Notes: a model not told the origin generated them from the sequence alone. A DNA stretch of 13,769 bases from a bacterium (GCA_021807065.1 JAKAPO010000031.1:1-13769), one strand, 5' to 3'; shown: positions 6,239 to 13,403, numbered from the stretch's first letter. Made by a program: numbers and translations.

Positions 6239-7348
6239 TCATCGCGGCGATGCGTGCTTTCTGTCCGATGCGATGACGAGCCGCGGTTGCGGCCGATGAA
6301 GCGGCAGAATCAGCAGCGCATTGTTCAGGAGACGAGCCGGTTTCGTGAGGTAGTGACCCCATGCCCACAGGCCGCTCGATTCACCGCCGTCGAGGTTCAT
6401 GGCTTGGTACGCGCCGATCGCGCGCATCGCACGCGCCATCTGGTGAAGCGTACCGACTGCGGTCGCGAGGATGAGCCTGCGTCCGTCGCGCGTGATGCCG
6501 ATGACGCTGCGGCGGACGATTTTAAAGAGTGCAGCGTCGTGAAAGCCTTCCGCACGTGGATTGAGCGTGATGCGGCCGTTCGTGATAAGCGTCGGCCCTC
6601 CGCCGATCGCTTCGCGGGCATCGGCGAAGAAGCCGAGTCCCATGCCGTTGGCACGAACGATTCGGTATGCGATCTGGCGGCCGACACGAAACTGCAACGC
6701 CATAACCGGCGCGTGCGGCATATAGACGACGTAGCCGTCAAGGGGAATTGGCAAGGAGCGCCGTGAGACGCGGGTGATGACCCCGTTGGTAACTTGCGCC
6801 TGCAAACCTTTCAAACCGGTGGCGCGGCCCCATTCCGGCGTGAAGATTGTGACGTTCGGCGCTCGTCCTTCCGGCAGGCGGTTGAGCCAATCCGCGTACC
6901 AGCCATCGGGGTAGTGGAAACTGCCATCGAGTGAGCCCTCGATACGCAGCGGGATATCTTCGATGCGCGCGTGGTTTTCAGCATCGAAGAAGAGCGTGCT
7001 GCCGACGTCACCCTTGAACACGAGCGTTCCGTTCACGACTGTCGATTCGATCAGATCCTTGATCGGGCCGGGGAAATACGATTCAAAATAGCCGCCGTCG
7101 ATGGCGGCAAGCGCGTGATGCCGGCGCGCCATTCCTGCAAGCGATTCCGTCCGGTCTACGCGGTCCTGCCCCAGCACCGTCTCGATGCGAACGCGATCGA
7201 GACGCACGAGGAGGTATTTGATTTGCGTTCCGGCGACGCTGGTGGCGGCGAAGGAGATCGCGCGATCTGGGTGCGCCAGACACGGCGAAGTCACCACGGC
7301 CACAAGCGCCGCGATATACGGCAAGACGCGACGTGCAAAGATGCGCAT
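6239..7348 (-). CDS. Secreted phosphodiester glycosidase family protein (NAGPA domain)
   Basis: This 369-residue protein has a Sec signal peptide (hydrophobic about 8-20; likely cleavage after SPCLA, residue 25). It carries the NAGPA/DUF2233 fold, known from the mammalian enzyme that removes N-acetylglucosamine from phosphodiester-linked mannose. In bacteria the domain occurs in exported proteins linked to cell-envelope or exopolysaccharide glycans. Family motifs are AIDGGYF (82-88, usual form INGGFF/Y), IGGGPTLI (248-255), the strand RRSVIGITRDGR (279-290) and the signature NLDGGESSG (318-326). The natural substrate is unknown. The ATG (7346-7348) has only a weak ribosome binding site. The gene diverges from the iron-sulfur protein gene, and a minus-strand terminator lies beyond its stop. 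Confidence 0.85.
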   Translation of the reverse strand: MRIFARRVLPYIAALVAVVTSPCLAHPDRAISFAATSVAGTQIKYLLVRLDRVRIETVLGQDRVDRTESLAGMARRHHALAAIDGGYFESYFPGPIKDLIESTVVNGTLVFKGDVGSTLFFDAENHARIEDIPLRIEGSLDGSFHYPDGWYADWLNRLPEGRAPNVTIFTPEWGRATGLKGLQAQVTNGVITRVSRRSLPIPLDGYVVYMPHAPVMALQFRVGRQIAYRIVRANGMGLGFFADAREAIGGGPTLITNGRITLNPRAEGFHDAALFKIVRRSVIGITRDGRRLILATAVGTLHQMARAMRAIGAYQAMNLDGGESSGLWAWGHYLTKPARLLNNALLILPLHRPQPRLVIASDRKHASPR

Positions 7349-7404
7349 CCAGTCTGATGAACGTAGATTCGCCCCACCTTTCGCTAGGTTCCTCTGCCGC
7401 CGGG

Positions 7405-7410
7405 TATAAT
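7405..7410 (+). promoter_or_regulatory. -10 element (TATAAT) upstream of the iron-sulfur protein gene
   Basis: This is a perfect sigma-70 TATAAT, 62 bases before the ATG at 7467. No convincing -35 lies 15-19 bases upstream. The hexamer GCTAGG occurs on both sides of it (7383-7388 and 7413-7418, 30 bases apart) and could be a pair of regulator sites. On the minus strand the same AT-rich core might also serve the divergent glycosidase gene. Confidence 0.55.
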
Positions 7411-7466
7411 ATGCTAGGCGGTATCTTTACACACGCCGTCACCAAAGCGAAGGGAGTTTCTTGCGA

Positions 7467-7745
7467 ATGTCAGATTCGAAACGGTTGCTCAGCCGCCGTG
7501 AGGCACTCGGCGGGCTTCTCGTCTTACCGGCGCTCGCCGGTCTTCTCGCCTCGACGACGAGCATCGCCGAGGCAAAGAGTTCGAAGGCCTCGGTCAAGTA
7601 TCAGTCACACCCCAAGGGGAGCCAGAAGTGCTCGGGGTGCCGCTTCTTCCAAGCCGGAAAGACGCCGAGCGCTATGGGGACCTGCAAGATCGTCGAAGGC
7701 GCAATTAGCCCGAACGGCTGGTGCACCGCGTTCACGGCGAAGTAG
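7467..7745 (+). CDS. Tat-exported high-potential iron-sulfur protein (HiPIP)
   Basis: This is a small periplasmic electron carrier of 92 residues. The N-terminus has a twin-arginine signal (SRRE, R10-R11), a hydrophobic stretch (about 15-29) and a likely AEA cleavage at residue 36, leaving a mature domain of about 56 residues. Export by Tat fits a protein folded around its cluster before transport. Four cysteines in the HiPIP pattern are C55-x2-C58, C73 and C86, the last in the family-typical NGWCTAF. They would bind one [4Fe-4S] cluster. AGGGAG (7451-7456) precedes the ATG by 10 bases. A TTG at 7461 in the same frame is an alternative start, but only four bases from that site. No partner enzyme is encoded alongside, so the electron donor and acceptor are unknown. 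Confidence 0.9.
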   Translation: MSDSKRLLSRREALGGLLVLPALAGLLASTTSIAEAKSSKASVKYQSHPKGSQKCSGCRFFQAGKTPSAMGTCKIVEGAISPNGWCTAFTAK

Positions 7746-7943
7746 AGATTCCTGAGAACCGTACGCCGTCTTCCGAGGAACGCGCGGCTATATCGAGGAG
7801 TCCAGCCGTCTGCATCGGCGCCACTCGGCGCTGATGGTGTTTGCGCGAGGGAAGCGCGGCAGGCTTGCGACGCCGCGTCGACGAGATGGCGGGTCCCACG
7901 GTGAGGGCGGTCATCGCCCGTGACGGCCTGCGGCTGAGGTTTC

Positions 7944-7981
7944 AAGCAGAAAGCCCCTCGCGAACGGTTTGGACGAGGGGC
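7944..7981 (-). terminator. Intrinsic terminator of the initiator tRNA gene
   Basis: GCCCCTCG (7953-7960) and CGAGGGGC (7974-7981) form a perfect 8-pair stem. Read on the minus strand it is followed by TTTCTGCTT and begins 12 bases after the tRNA 3' end. On the plus strand the tail CTTCTGAAATTT is also T-rich, so the element may end the iron-sulfur protein transcript too. Confidence 0.75.
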
Positions 7982-7992
7982 CTTCTGAAATT

Positions 7993-8069
<77 letters not shown>

Positions 8070-8080
8070 TCGCTGAGGGT

Positions 8081-8100
8081 GCGACGCCTTCGGGCGCCGC
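8081..8100. other. UUCG-capped hairpin between the tRNA and the add operon
   Basis: GCGACGCC (8081-8088) and GGCGCCGC (8093-8100) pair, with one A-C mismatch, around TTCG. This makes the very stable C(UUCG)G tetraloop on the plus-strand RNA. No T-run follows on the plus strand. It lies 11 bases upstream of the tRNA 5' end on the other strand. It may insulate the divergent transcripts, but its role is unknown. Confidence 0.35.
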
Positions 8101-8131
8101 TCCTCCGACAAGGACCTTAGACCCACTGGAA

Positions 8132-8161
8132 GGGTTGCGCTCGGGTTGCGGACGGGGTGTG
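8132..8161 (+). repeat. Three tandem 11-base repeats upstream of the add operon
   Basis: GGGTTGCG (8132-8139) recurs exactly at 8143-8150, and again as GGGGTGTG (6 of 8 bases) at 8154-8161. The spacers are CTC and GAC. One-helical-turn direct repeats are how OmpR-family response regulators contact DNA, so this is a candidate operator for the downstream four-gene operon. The last copy ends 15 bases before the chosen start codon. Confidence 0.5.
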
Positions 8162-8176
8162 CCGAAGCGAGGCAGC

Positions 8177-9154
8177 GTGGAGATTCCGGTTGGGATTCCC
8201 AAGATCCACTTGCATTGTCACCTCGAAGGGACGCTGCGACCGCAGACATTCGTCGCGCTGGCGGAGCGCGATGGCGTCGCCGTCGGCGATCCGCCCTATG
8301 CGGTTGCCGACTTTCCCGGCTTCCTGCGTCTCTTCATGGATGTTTGCCGGACGCTGCGCGAACCCGAAGACTATGCGCGGCTGGCGCGCGAGTTCGTAGA
8401 GGATGCCGCGACGCGCGGCGTCGTCTACGGCGAACTCTTCGTCTCGCCTTCGGTCTGGCAGTATTTTCATCCCGAACTCGACGTGCGCGAGGTCATCGAA
8501 GCTGTAGCGCGGGAGTTGCAGGCGGCGCAAGGCGCGACGTTTGCGCTAATCCTCGACGTTACGCGCAATCTCGGTGCCGAGAGCGCGATGCGCACGACGG
8601 ATCTCGCTGCGGCGCTTCACGATTGCGGCGTCGTCGGCATCGGGCTTGGAGGAGATGAGGCGCGGTTTCCCGCGGAACGCTTCGCCGAGGTCTTCGAGCA
8701 CGCGCGCGAGCGTGGATTGCACACCGTCGCACACGCGGGCGAGGCAGCCGGCGCGTGGAGCGTGCGCGCGGCTGTGGAGCTGCTCGGCGCGGAGCGCATC
8801 GGGCACGGTATTCGAGCGGTGGAAGACCCTACTGTAGTGACCTTGCTGACCGAACGTCGCATTCCGCTGGAAATTTGCCCGACGTCGAACTTTCTCACCG
8901 GCGCAGCCTCGCGCGAACGCGCCCATCCCCTAATCGCGTTGCACGGCGCGGGGATTCCTGTCACGATCGACGCCGACGATCCGGCGCTTTTTGGCACCTC
9001 GCTCGATGCGGAGTATCGCTACGTCGTCGAGGTTGCGGGCCGCGAAGCCTTGCACGCGATGGTTGCCAACGCGATCGAAGCTAGTTTTGCCGGTGAACAA
9101 CTCAAGGAAGCGATGCGAGCGCAACTGAAACAGGCTATCGAGGTTACGGTATAG
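8177..9154 (+). CDS. add: Adenosine deaminase family protein
   Basis: This is a zinc-dependent amidohydrolase of 325 residues that would deaminate adenosine or a related purine. Metal and catalytic residues are H11 and H13 in KIHLHCHLEG, H176 and E179 in VAHAGEA, H200 in ERIGHG, and D257-D258 in IDADDPALFGTSL. CPTSNFLTG is the conserved substrate-pocket stretch. The GTG at 8177, four bases after GAGG, is chosen because the family normally starts a few residues before the HxH motif. Longer starts run into the tRNA gene. The DDPALFGTSL-x-x-EY ending resembles the branch that includes aminodeoxyfutalosine deaminases of the alternative menaquinone pathway, so the substrate is open. It is the first gene of a four-gene operon; its stop overlaps the next start by one base. 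Confidence 0.85.
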   Translation: MEIPVGIPKIHLHCHLEGTLRPQTFVALAERDGVAVGDPPYAVADFPGFLRLFMDVCRTLREPEDYARLAREFVEDAATRGVVYGELFVSPSVWQYFHPELDVREVIEAVARELQAAQGATFALILDVTRNLGAESAMRTTDLAAALHDCGVVGIGLGGDEARFPAERFAEVFEHARERGLHTVAHAGEAAGAWSVRAAVELLGAERIGHGIRAVEDPTVVTLLTERRIPLEICPTSNFLTGAASRERAHPLIALHGAGIPVTIDADDPALFGTSLDAEYRYVVEVAGREALHAMVANAIEASFAGEQLKEAMRAQLKQAIEVTV

Positions 9155-9849
9155 TGCCAATGCCAGCTCATTCCCATTCCCACTTCGCCGAGTCGTTCGA
9201 AATGTATATGAAAGCGATCTACCGCCTCGCGCGCGAGGGGCCAGGGGCCACGACCTCGGTCCTCGCTACGGAACTCGGGGTCTCGCCGGCTTCGGTCTCG
9301 GGGATGCTGAAGAAGCTCGTCGCGGACGGTTACGTCGAACACGAAGCACGCGGCGATATCGCGCTGACACGCAAAGGTTTGCAGGAAGCAGTGCGGGTCG
9401 TGCGACGCAATCGGCTCGCGGAGCGCATGCTCACGGACATGCTCGGCATGTCTTGGGACGACGTCCATGCCGAGGCGTGCATTCTCGAGCATGCGATCAC
9501 GGATCGCTTGGAAGAGGCGCTTATTAAGACACTCGGCGATCCGAAGACTTGTCCGCACGGGCATCCGATTCCGCCACGCGATCTGAGCCGCCCGGAACCG
9601 CTGGGCGAACCGCTGGCGCAAGTCGAGCCCGGAGACGATGCCACGGTCTGCGGCGTCACCGAAGCACTGCCTGAGATGCTGCGCTACTTAGGTGAACTTG
9701 GAATGCAGCCCGGCGCACACGTGCGCGTGATCGAAAAGGCTCCGCTTGGCGGGCCGGTCACGATCGAAATCGGCAACAAACGCGTTGCCGTCTCACTCGA
9801 ACTCGCGCGAATGGTTCTCGTCACGCGGCAGGCGGCCGTAATCCGGTGA
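9154..9849 (+). CDS. DtxR/IdeR/MntR-family metal-dependent transcriptional regulator
   Basis: This is a cytoplasmic DNA-binding repressor of 231 residues that senses Fe(II) or Mn(II). It has an N-terminal winged helix (about 12-75, with LGVSPASVSGMLKKLVADGY as the recognition region), a dimerisation and metal-binding domain (about 76-150) and a C-terminal SH3-like FeoA domain (about 155-231). By alignment to Corynebacterium DtxR the primary-site ligands M17, C109, E112 and H113 are present. In the ancillary site E90 and H105 are present, but the first histidine (DtxR H79) is N86. CPHGHPIP follows. The N-terminus carries an unusual HSHSH. Either GTG 9154 (one-base overlap with add) or ATG 9160 may be the start; GAGG (9140-9143) fits the GTG better. 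No metal transporter adjoins it, so its targets are elsewhere. Confidence 0.9.
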   Translation: MPMPAHSHSHFAESFEMYMKAIYRLAREGPGATTSVLATELGVSPASVSGMLKKLVADGYVEHEARGDIALTRKGLQEAVRVVRRNRLAERMLTDMLGMSWDDVHAEACILEHAITDRLEEALIKTLGDPKTCPHGHPIPPRDLSRPEPLGEPLAQVEPGDDATVCGVTEALPEMLRYLGELGMQPGAHVRVIEKAPLGGPVTIEIGNKRVAVSLELARMVLVTRQAAVIR

Positions 9850-10508
9850 TCACCCGATTCCTCGTCGTCGTCAACGTCATCGTTTTTCTCTGGGAAGCAG
9901 CGACGATGGGGCCGGGAATCTTCTCCGGCAACGTGACGAACGATCAAATCGTTGCCGACGGCGCGCTCGTGCCGGTCCTCGTAACCGGTTATCACGAATA
10001 CTGGCGCATCATCACGAGCGCCTTCCTGCACGCAAACCTGCTCCACATCGCGCTGAACATGTACTCGCTCTACGTTCTCGGCCGTTTCGTGGAGCCGGTG
10101 CTGGGTTCGCCGAGGATGCTGCTCGTCTATGCGGTGTCCCTGCTCGCGTCGGGATTCGGCGTGGTCTATTTCAGCCAGCCGGACGTGCCGACGTTGGGCG
10201 CAAGCGGAGCCATCTTCGGCATCTTCGGCGCGCTTTTTGCGATCGGGTTCAAATTCGGGAAACGCGGGTTGGATCTCGTGAAGGCGATGTTGCCGATTCT
10301 CATCCTCAATTTGGTTTTCACCTTTGTGAGCCCCGATATCTCGAAAGCCGCCCACGTCTCCGGTCTGATTGCGGGTTTCATCTTGACGTTTGCCATCTAC
10401 TTTCCGCCCAAGCGCGTTCGCCCGCACGTCTACGATGCCGGGAGCGGAAGCGTGCTCGATACCGAATACCAGGAACCACCTGAAGGCGTAACCAGAACCG
10501 GCTCGTGA
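9846..10508 (+). CDS. Rhomboid family intramembrane serine protease
   Basis: This is a polytopic membrane protease of 220 residues that cleaves transmembrane helices. The catalytic pair is S120 in TLGASGAIFG and H170 in KAAHVSGLIAGF. Supporting motifs are W53-R54 in EYWRIITSAFLHA and the H67-x3-N71 element in LLHIALNMYSL. There are about six hydrophobic segments (5-18, 60-80, 90-108, 118-136, 146-162, 168-187), the core bacterial rhomboid topology. A polar cytoplasmic-looking tail of about 33 residues ends the protein. The GTG start overlaps the preceding TGA as GTGA (9846-9849), and its own TGA overlaps the next start the same way, so translation is probably coupled on both sides. The substrate is unknown. 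Confidence 0.93.
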   Translation: MITRFLVVVNVIVFLWEAATMGPGIFSGNVTNDQIVADGALVPVLVTGYHEYWRIITSAFLHANLLHIALNMYSLYVLGRFVEPVLGSPRMLLVYAVSLLASGFGVVYFSQPDVPTLGASGAIFGIFGALFAIGFKFGKRGLDLVKAMLPILILNLVFTFVSPDISKAAHVSGLIAGFILTFAIYFPPKRVRPHVYDAGSGSVLDTEYQEPPEGVTRTGS

Positions 10509-12397
10509 CGCAGACCATCGAGCAGGTTTTCGGCGAAGGCGGCCCGTTTTCGCGGGCCTTCCCGAAGTTCGAAGTGCGCGACGGGCAGGTGCAGATGGCC
10601 AGCCTTGTCGAGCGCGGCATTCTCGAGGGGATGCACACGATCGTCGAAGCCGGCACCGGCGTCGGCAAATCTCTGGCGTATCTCGTTCCGGCGATCCGCA
10701 GCGGCAAGAAAGTCGTGCTGTCGACTGGCACGATCGCGCTGCAAGAGCAACTCGTCCAAAAAGACATCCCATTGGTCGTGCGGGCGCTCCAGTCGCCGGT
10801 TCGGGTAACGCTGCTCAAAGGACGCAATCACTACCTCTGCAAGGAGAAGTATGGGCGCATGCGCTCGGAGCGTCTGGTGCCTTCCTCGCGATCGATGCAA
10901 GACGTCTGGCAGTGGGCGGAGCAAACGCGAAGCGGTGACCGCGCCGAGCTTGCGTTCGTGCCGAGCGCACAGGAATGGGAGCAGCTCGACGCAGACGCAG
11001 ACGATTGCACCGGTGAATTCTGTCCACATTTTCGTGACTGCTGGTTCTTCAAGAAGCGCGACGAGGCGCGCTACGCTGATCTCGTGGTCGTCAACCATGC
11101 CCTATTTTTCCTCGATCTCGCTATGGGCGGCGGCCTGCTGCCACCGTATGACGTCGTCGTGCTCGACGAGGCGCATCAATGCGAGCGTTGGGCGACCGAT
11201 GCGCTGACCGGAACCGTCTCGCGCCACACGGTCAATCGTATGATGCGCAAGCTGCATCGCGTCTACCGGTTGCCTGTGCCGCTGGGGACGCAGATCGACG
11301 AAGCGATGCGCGACGTGGAGTATGCTCTCTCCCGCGTTCCCGGCGACCGTTATCCGCTGGCCGCGAACGAGGAGGCGACCATCGCGCTCGACGCATTACG
11401 CGGCGGCTTCTACCACGTGGAAAACTGGCTGCACGCAAACTGGCACGACGGGCTCGCGCGCGTGCCCGAGAACGATGCCGAATCGGAGCGGCGGCGCGAT
11501 CTCGCGATGCGCATGGTGCTCGCGCACATCGCCACCCTCGATCGTGCTCAGGCTCCCGGTGACGAGGCGATCGCCTGGATCGAACGCTCCGAGGATGGCG
11601 CTTACGAAGTGAAGAGCGCGCCACACGACGTCGCCGACTTTCTGCGAACGGCGCTCTTCGCGCGCACCCCAAGCGTCGTCTTGGCGAGCGCAACGCTCTG
11701 CGTCGGCGATTCGTTCGACTACGTGAAACGGACGCTGGGACTCGATGGGGCGCAGGAACTCGTCGCGCCGTCGCCGTTCGATTACGCGCGCCAAGCGCGA
11801 TTTTTCATCGCCCCACCGGAGATCAATCCCAAGTCGAGCGATTTTGCCCGCCGGGCCGCGCCACTGATCGAGGAGTGCCTGGAACGAACGCATGGCCGCG
11901 CCTTTGTCCTGTTCACGTCGTATGCGAGGCTGCGAGAGGTGCATGCGCTGCTACGCGAACGACTTGCGTTTCCCTTGCGCATGCAAGGCGAATACTCGCG
12001 AGCGCGATTGCTCGAGTGGTTCCGCGGCACGCCGGGGGCCGTGCTCTTTGCCACCGGAACGTTCTGGGAGGGCATCGACGTCGCGGGGGAACAGCTCTCG
12101 TGCGTCATCATCGACCGTCTGCCGTTTCCTTCACCCGGCGATCCGCTGGTCATGGCCAGGATGAAATCGCTCGCATCACGCGGACTCGATGGTTTCGACC
12201 ATTACATGATCCCGACCGCGGCGGTTCGTCTCAAACAGGGATTCGGCAGACTCATTCGCAGCACTACCGACCGCGGCGTCGTGGCGTTGCTCGACGGCCG
12301 CGCATCGTCGGCGCACTACGGCGCCACGATACTCACGTCGTTACCGAATGCGACGCGCATCACTCATCTCGACGAATTGGAAGCGTTGTTCGACTAG
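10505..12397 (+). CDS. dinG: DinG-type ATP-dependent DNA helicase (XPD-like)
   Basis: This is a superfamily 2 iron-sulfur helicase of 630 residues that would unwind 5'-tailed DNA, D-loops or R-loops during repair and replication. Motif I is EAGTGVGKS (48-56) and the DEAH box is 221-224 in VVLDEAHQC. Four cysteines, C112, C168, C173 and C179, sit between them in the positions of the [4Fe-4S] domain of DinG/XPD. The C-terminal half has ASATL, ATGTFWEGIDVAG with DRLPFPSPGDP, and motif VI QGFGRLIRSTTDRG. There is no N-terminal exonuclease domain, unlike the longer Bacillus DinG. The GTG start overlaps the rhomboid stop as GTGA (10505-10508). The TAG stop interlocks with that of the convergent btuF-like gene. 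Being last in an operon with a metal regulator may reflect the need for iron, which is inference. Confidence 0.93.
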   Translation: MTQTIEQVFGEGGPFSRAFPKFEVRDGQVQMASLVERGILEGMHTIVEAGTGVGKSLAYLVPAIRSGKKVVLSTGTIALQEQLVQKDIPLVVRALQSPVRVTLLKGRNHYLCKEKYGRMRSERLVPSSRSMQDVWQWAEQTRSGDRAELAFVPSAQEWEQLDADADDCTGEFCPHFRDCWFFKKRDEARYADLVVVNHALFFLDLAMGGGLLPPYDVVVLDEAHQCERWATDALTGTVSRHTVNRMMRKLHRVYRLPVPLGTQIDEAMRDVEYALSRVPGDRYPLAANEEATIALDALRGGFYHVENWLHANWHDGLARVPENDAESERRRDLAMRMVLAHIATLDRAQAPGDEAIAWIERSEDGAYEVKSAPHDVADFLRTALFARTPSVVLASATLCVGDSFDYVKRTLGLDGAQELVAPSPFDYARQARFFIAPPEINPKSSDFARRAAPLIEECLERTHGRAFVLFTSYARLREVHALLRERLAFPLRMQGEYSRARLLEWFRGTPGAVLFATGTFWEGIDVAGEQLSCVIIDRLPFPSPGDPLVMARMKSLASRGLDGFDHYMIPTAAVRLKQGFGRLIRSTTDRGVVALLDGRASSAHYGATILTSLPNATRITHLDELEALFD

Positions 12398-13224
12398 GGC
12401 TGGCGTCGCAACACGGCGATCAGCCACGCGAGCCCTTTGACGTAACTCGGACCCGGCCGCTCGAGTGAAGACGCGTCTGGAATCACATAGACGTGATGCA
12501 TCCGAACGGCGCGCAAGCTTCGCCACGGTTCACGGTGGAAAACGGACGCGATACGCACTGAGGGATCGGTCACGATCGCGTCGGGCTGCGCTCGCAACAA
12601 GGCTTCGGCGCTGTACTCACTGTAAGCGCTCGCGAGATGCCCGGCAGCGTCGCGTCCGCCGGCAAGCGCGATGAGGCTACCGATATAGGACTGCGATGCG
12701 GCCGTCCAAATGGGTTGGATTCCGAGCACGACGAAGATGGAAGGCGGGCGCGAGAAATGCCGCTCGTGCGAGCGGAGAGCGACTGTCGTTCGATCCAACC
12801 GTGCTATCTCGAGCGCGGCCCGTCGCTCGTGACCGCTGATCTCGCCGAGGCGGCGGAGATCGGTGAAGATGTCCCCGTATGTCTCGTCGGGAAGAAGCTG
12901 CACGTCTATCTGCAGCCTGCGAAGCGGCTGAAGGAACCGCATCTGCGCGGGGATGGCGACGACGACGTCGGGTTTCAAGGCAACGACGCGCTCGACGTCT
13001 ACGCTCGCGTAATCGGCGACGATTGGAACGCGGCGTACGGCCGCGATGCTTTCGTTCCCCGTCGAGATACCGACGATCTGGTGCAGCGCGCCGACCGCGA
13101 CGAGATCTTCGACAAATGATGGCATCAGGGCCACGATGCGTCGCTGCGGTGGTTCGACGGTATGATGCAGCGGCGTGGCGGTGCAGGCGACGAGCGCGAA
13201 CAGGAGGACCAGCGTGAAGCGCAC
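12394..13224 (-). CDS. btuF: Cobalamin-binding lipoprotein, BtuF-like
   Basis: This 276-residue periplasmic-binding lipoprotein would pass vitamin B12 to a BtuCD transporter. The N-terminus MRFTLVLLFALVAC holds a lipobox with acylated C14. The mature part follows the BtuF/TroA class: RRIVALMPSFVEDLVAVGA (start of lobe 1), a VERVVALKPDVVVA strand near 77-90, a long connecting helix around 130-160, QPDAIVTD in lobe 2, and the closing PWRSLRAVRMHHVYVIPD with RPGPSYVKGLAWL. The family also binds haem and iron-siderophores. Cobalamin is favoured because a cobalamin riboswitch and a receptor gene lie divergently upstream. The GTG start (13222-13224) has a weak GAGAAG ribosome binding site. No riboswitch is seen on its own strand. 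Its stop overlaps the dinG stop in the palindrome CTAG. Confidence 0.85.
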   Translation of the reverse strand: MRFTLVLLFALVACTATPLHHTVEPPQRRIVALMPSFVEDLVAVGALHQIVGISTGNESIAAVRRVPIVADYASVDVERVVALKPDVVVAIPAQMRFLQPLRRLQIDVQLLPDETYGDIFTDLRRLGEISGHERRAALEIARLDRTTVALRSHERHFSRPPSIFVVLGIQPIWTAASQSYIGSLIALAGGRDAAGHLASAYSEYSAEALLRAQPDAIVTDPSVRIASVFHREPWRSLRAVRMHHVYVIPDASSLERPGPSYVKGLAWLIAVLRRQP

Positions 13225-13280
13225 GCGAGCGGCTTCTCGTTGGAGGGAAACGGGCCTTCATCGCTAAGTTTAATACTATA

Positions 13281-13366
13281 GGGCTTGCGCGGGAAGCCGG
13301 TGAGAGGCCGGCACGGTCGCGCCACTGTATGCGGGATGTCCGCGAGTCAGGATACGCTGCAAGTCT
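13281..13366 (+). promoter_or_regulatory. Cobalamin (B12) riboswitch
   Basis: The plus strand carries the conserved cobalamin aptamer core. This comprises GGGAAGCCGGTG (13291-13302), CCGGCACGGTCGC, the B12 box GCCACTGT (13321-13328), a GCGG/CCGC stem, and AGTCAGGATAC (13345-13355). An outer stem pairs CTTGC (13284-13288) with GCAAG (13359-13363) and extends with G-T and G-C pairs. The Shine-Dalgarno sequence GGAAGGGA of the receptor gene lies 25 bases downstream with no intrinsic terminator between, so control at translation initiation is likely. CGCGAG (13341-13346) is complementary to CTCGCG (13381-13386) and could form the alternative ligand-free fold. A TACTAT at 13274-13279 is a weak -10 candidate. 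Confidence 0.93.
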
Positions 13367-13403
13367 CTAGCATCAACCGCCTCGCGTCAAGGAAGGGAAT
13401 GCC

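Noticed and set aside
7746..7943. Possible small gene or RNA after the HiPIP gene
   Set aside because: Only small hairpins were seen (for example a 7-pair stem at 7816-7833). The frames here are shadows extending into the HiPIP gene, and no known RNA motif was recognised.
13272..13283. TAATACTATAGG resembling a phage T7-type promoter
   Set aside because: It lacks the central bases of the T7 consensus, and no phage polymerase or phage gene is nearby. It is more likely the AT-rich host promoter region before the riboswitch.
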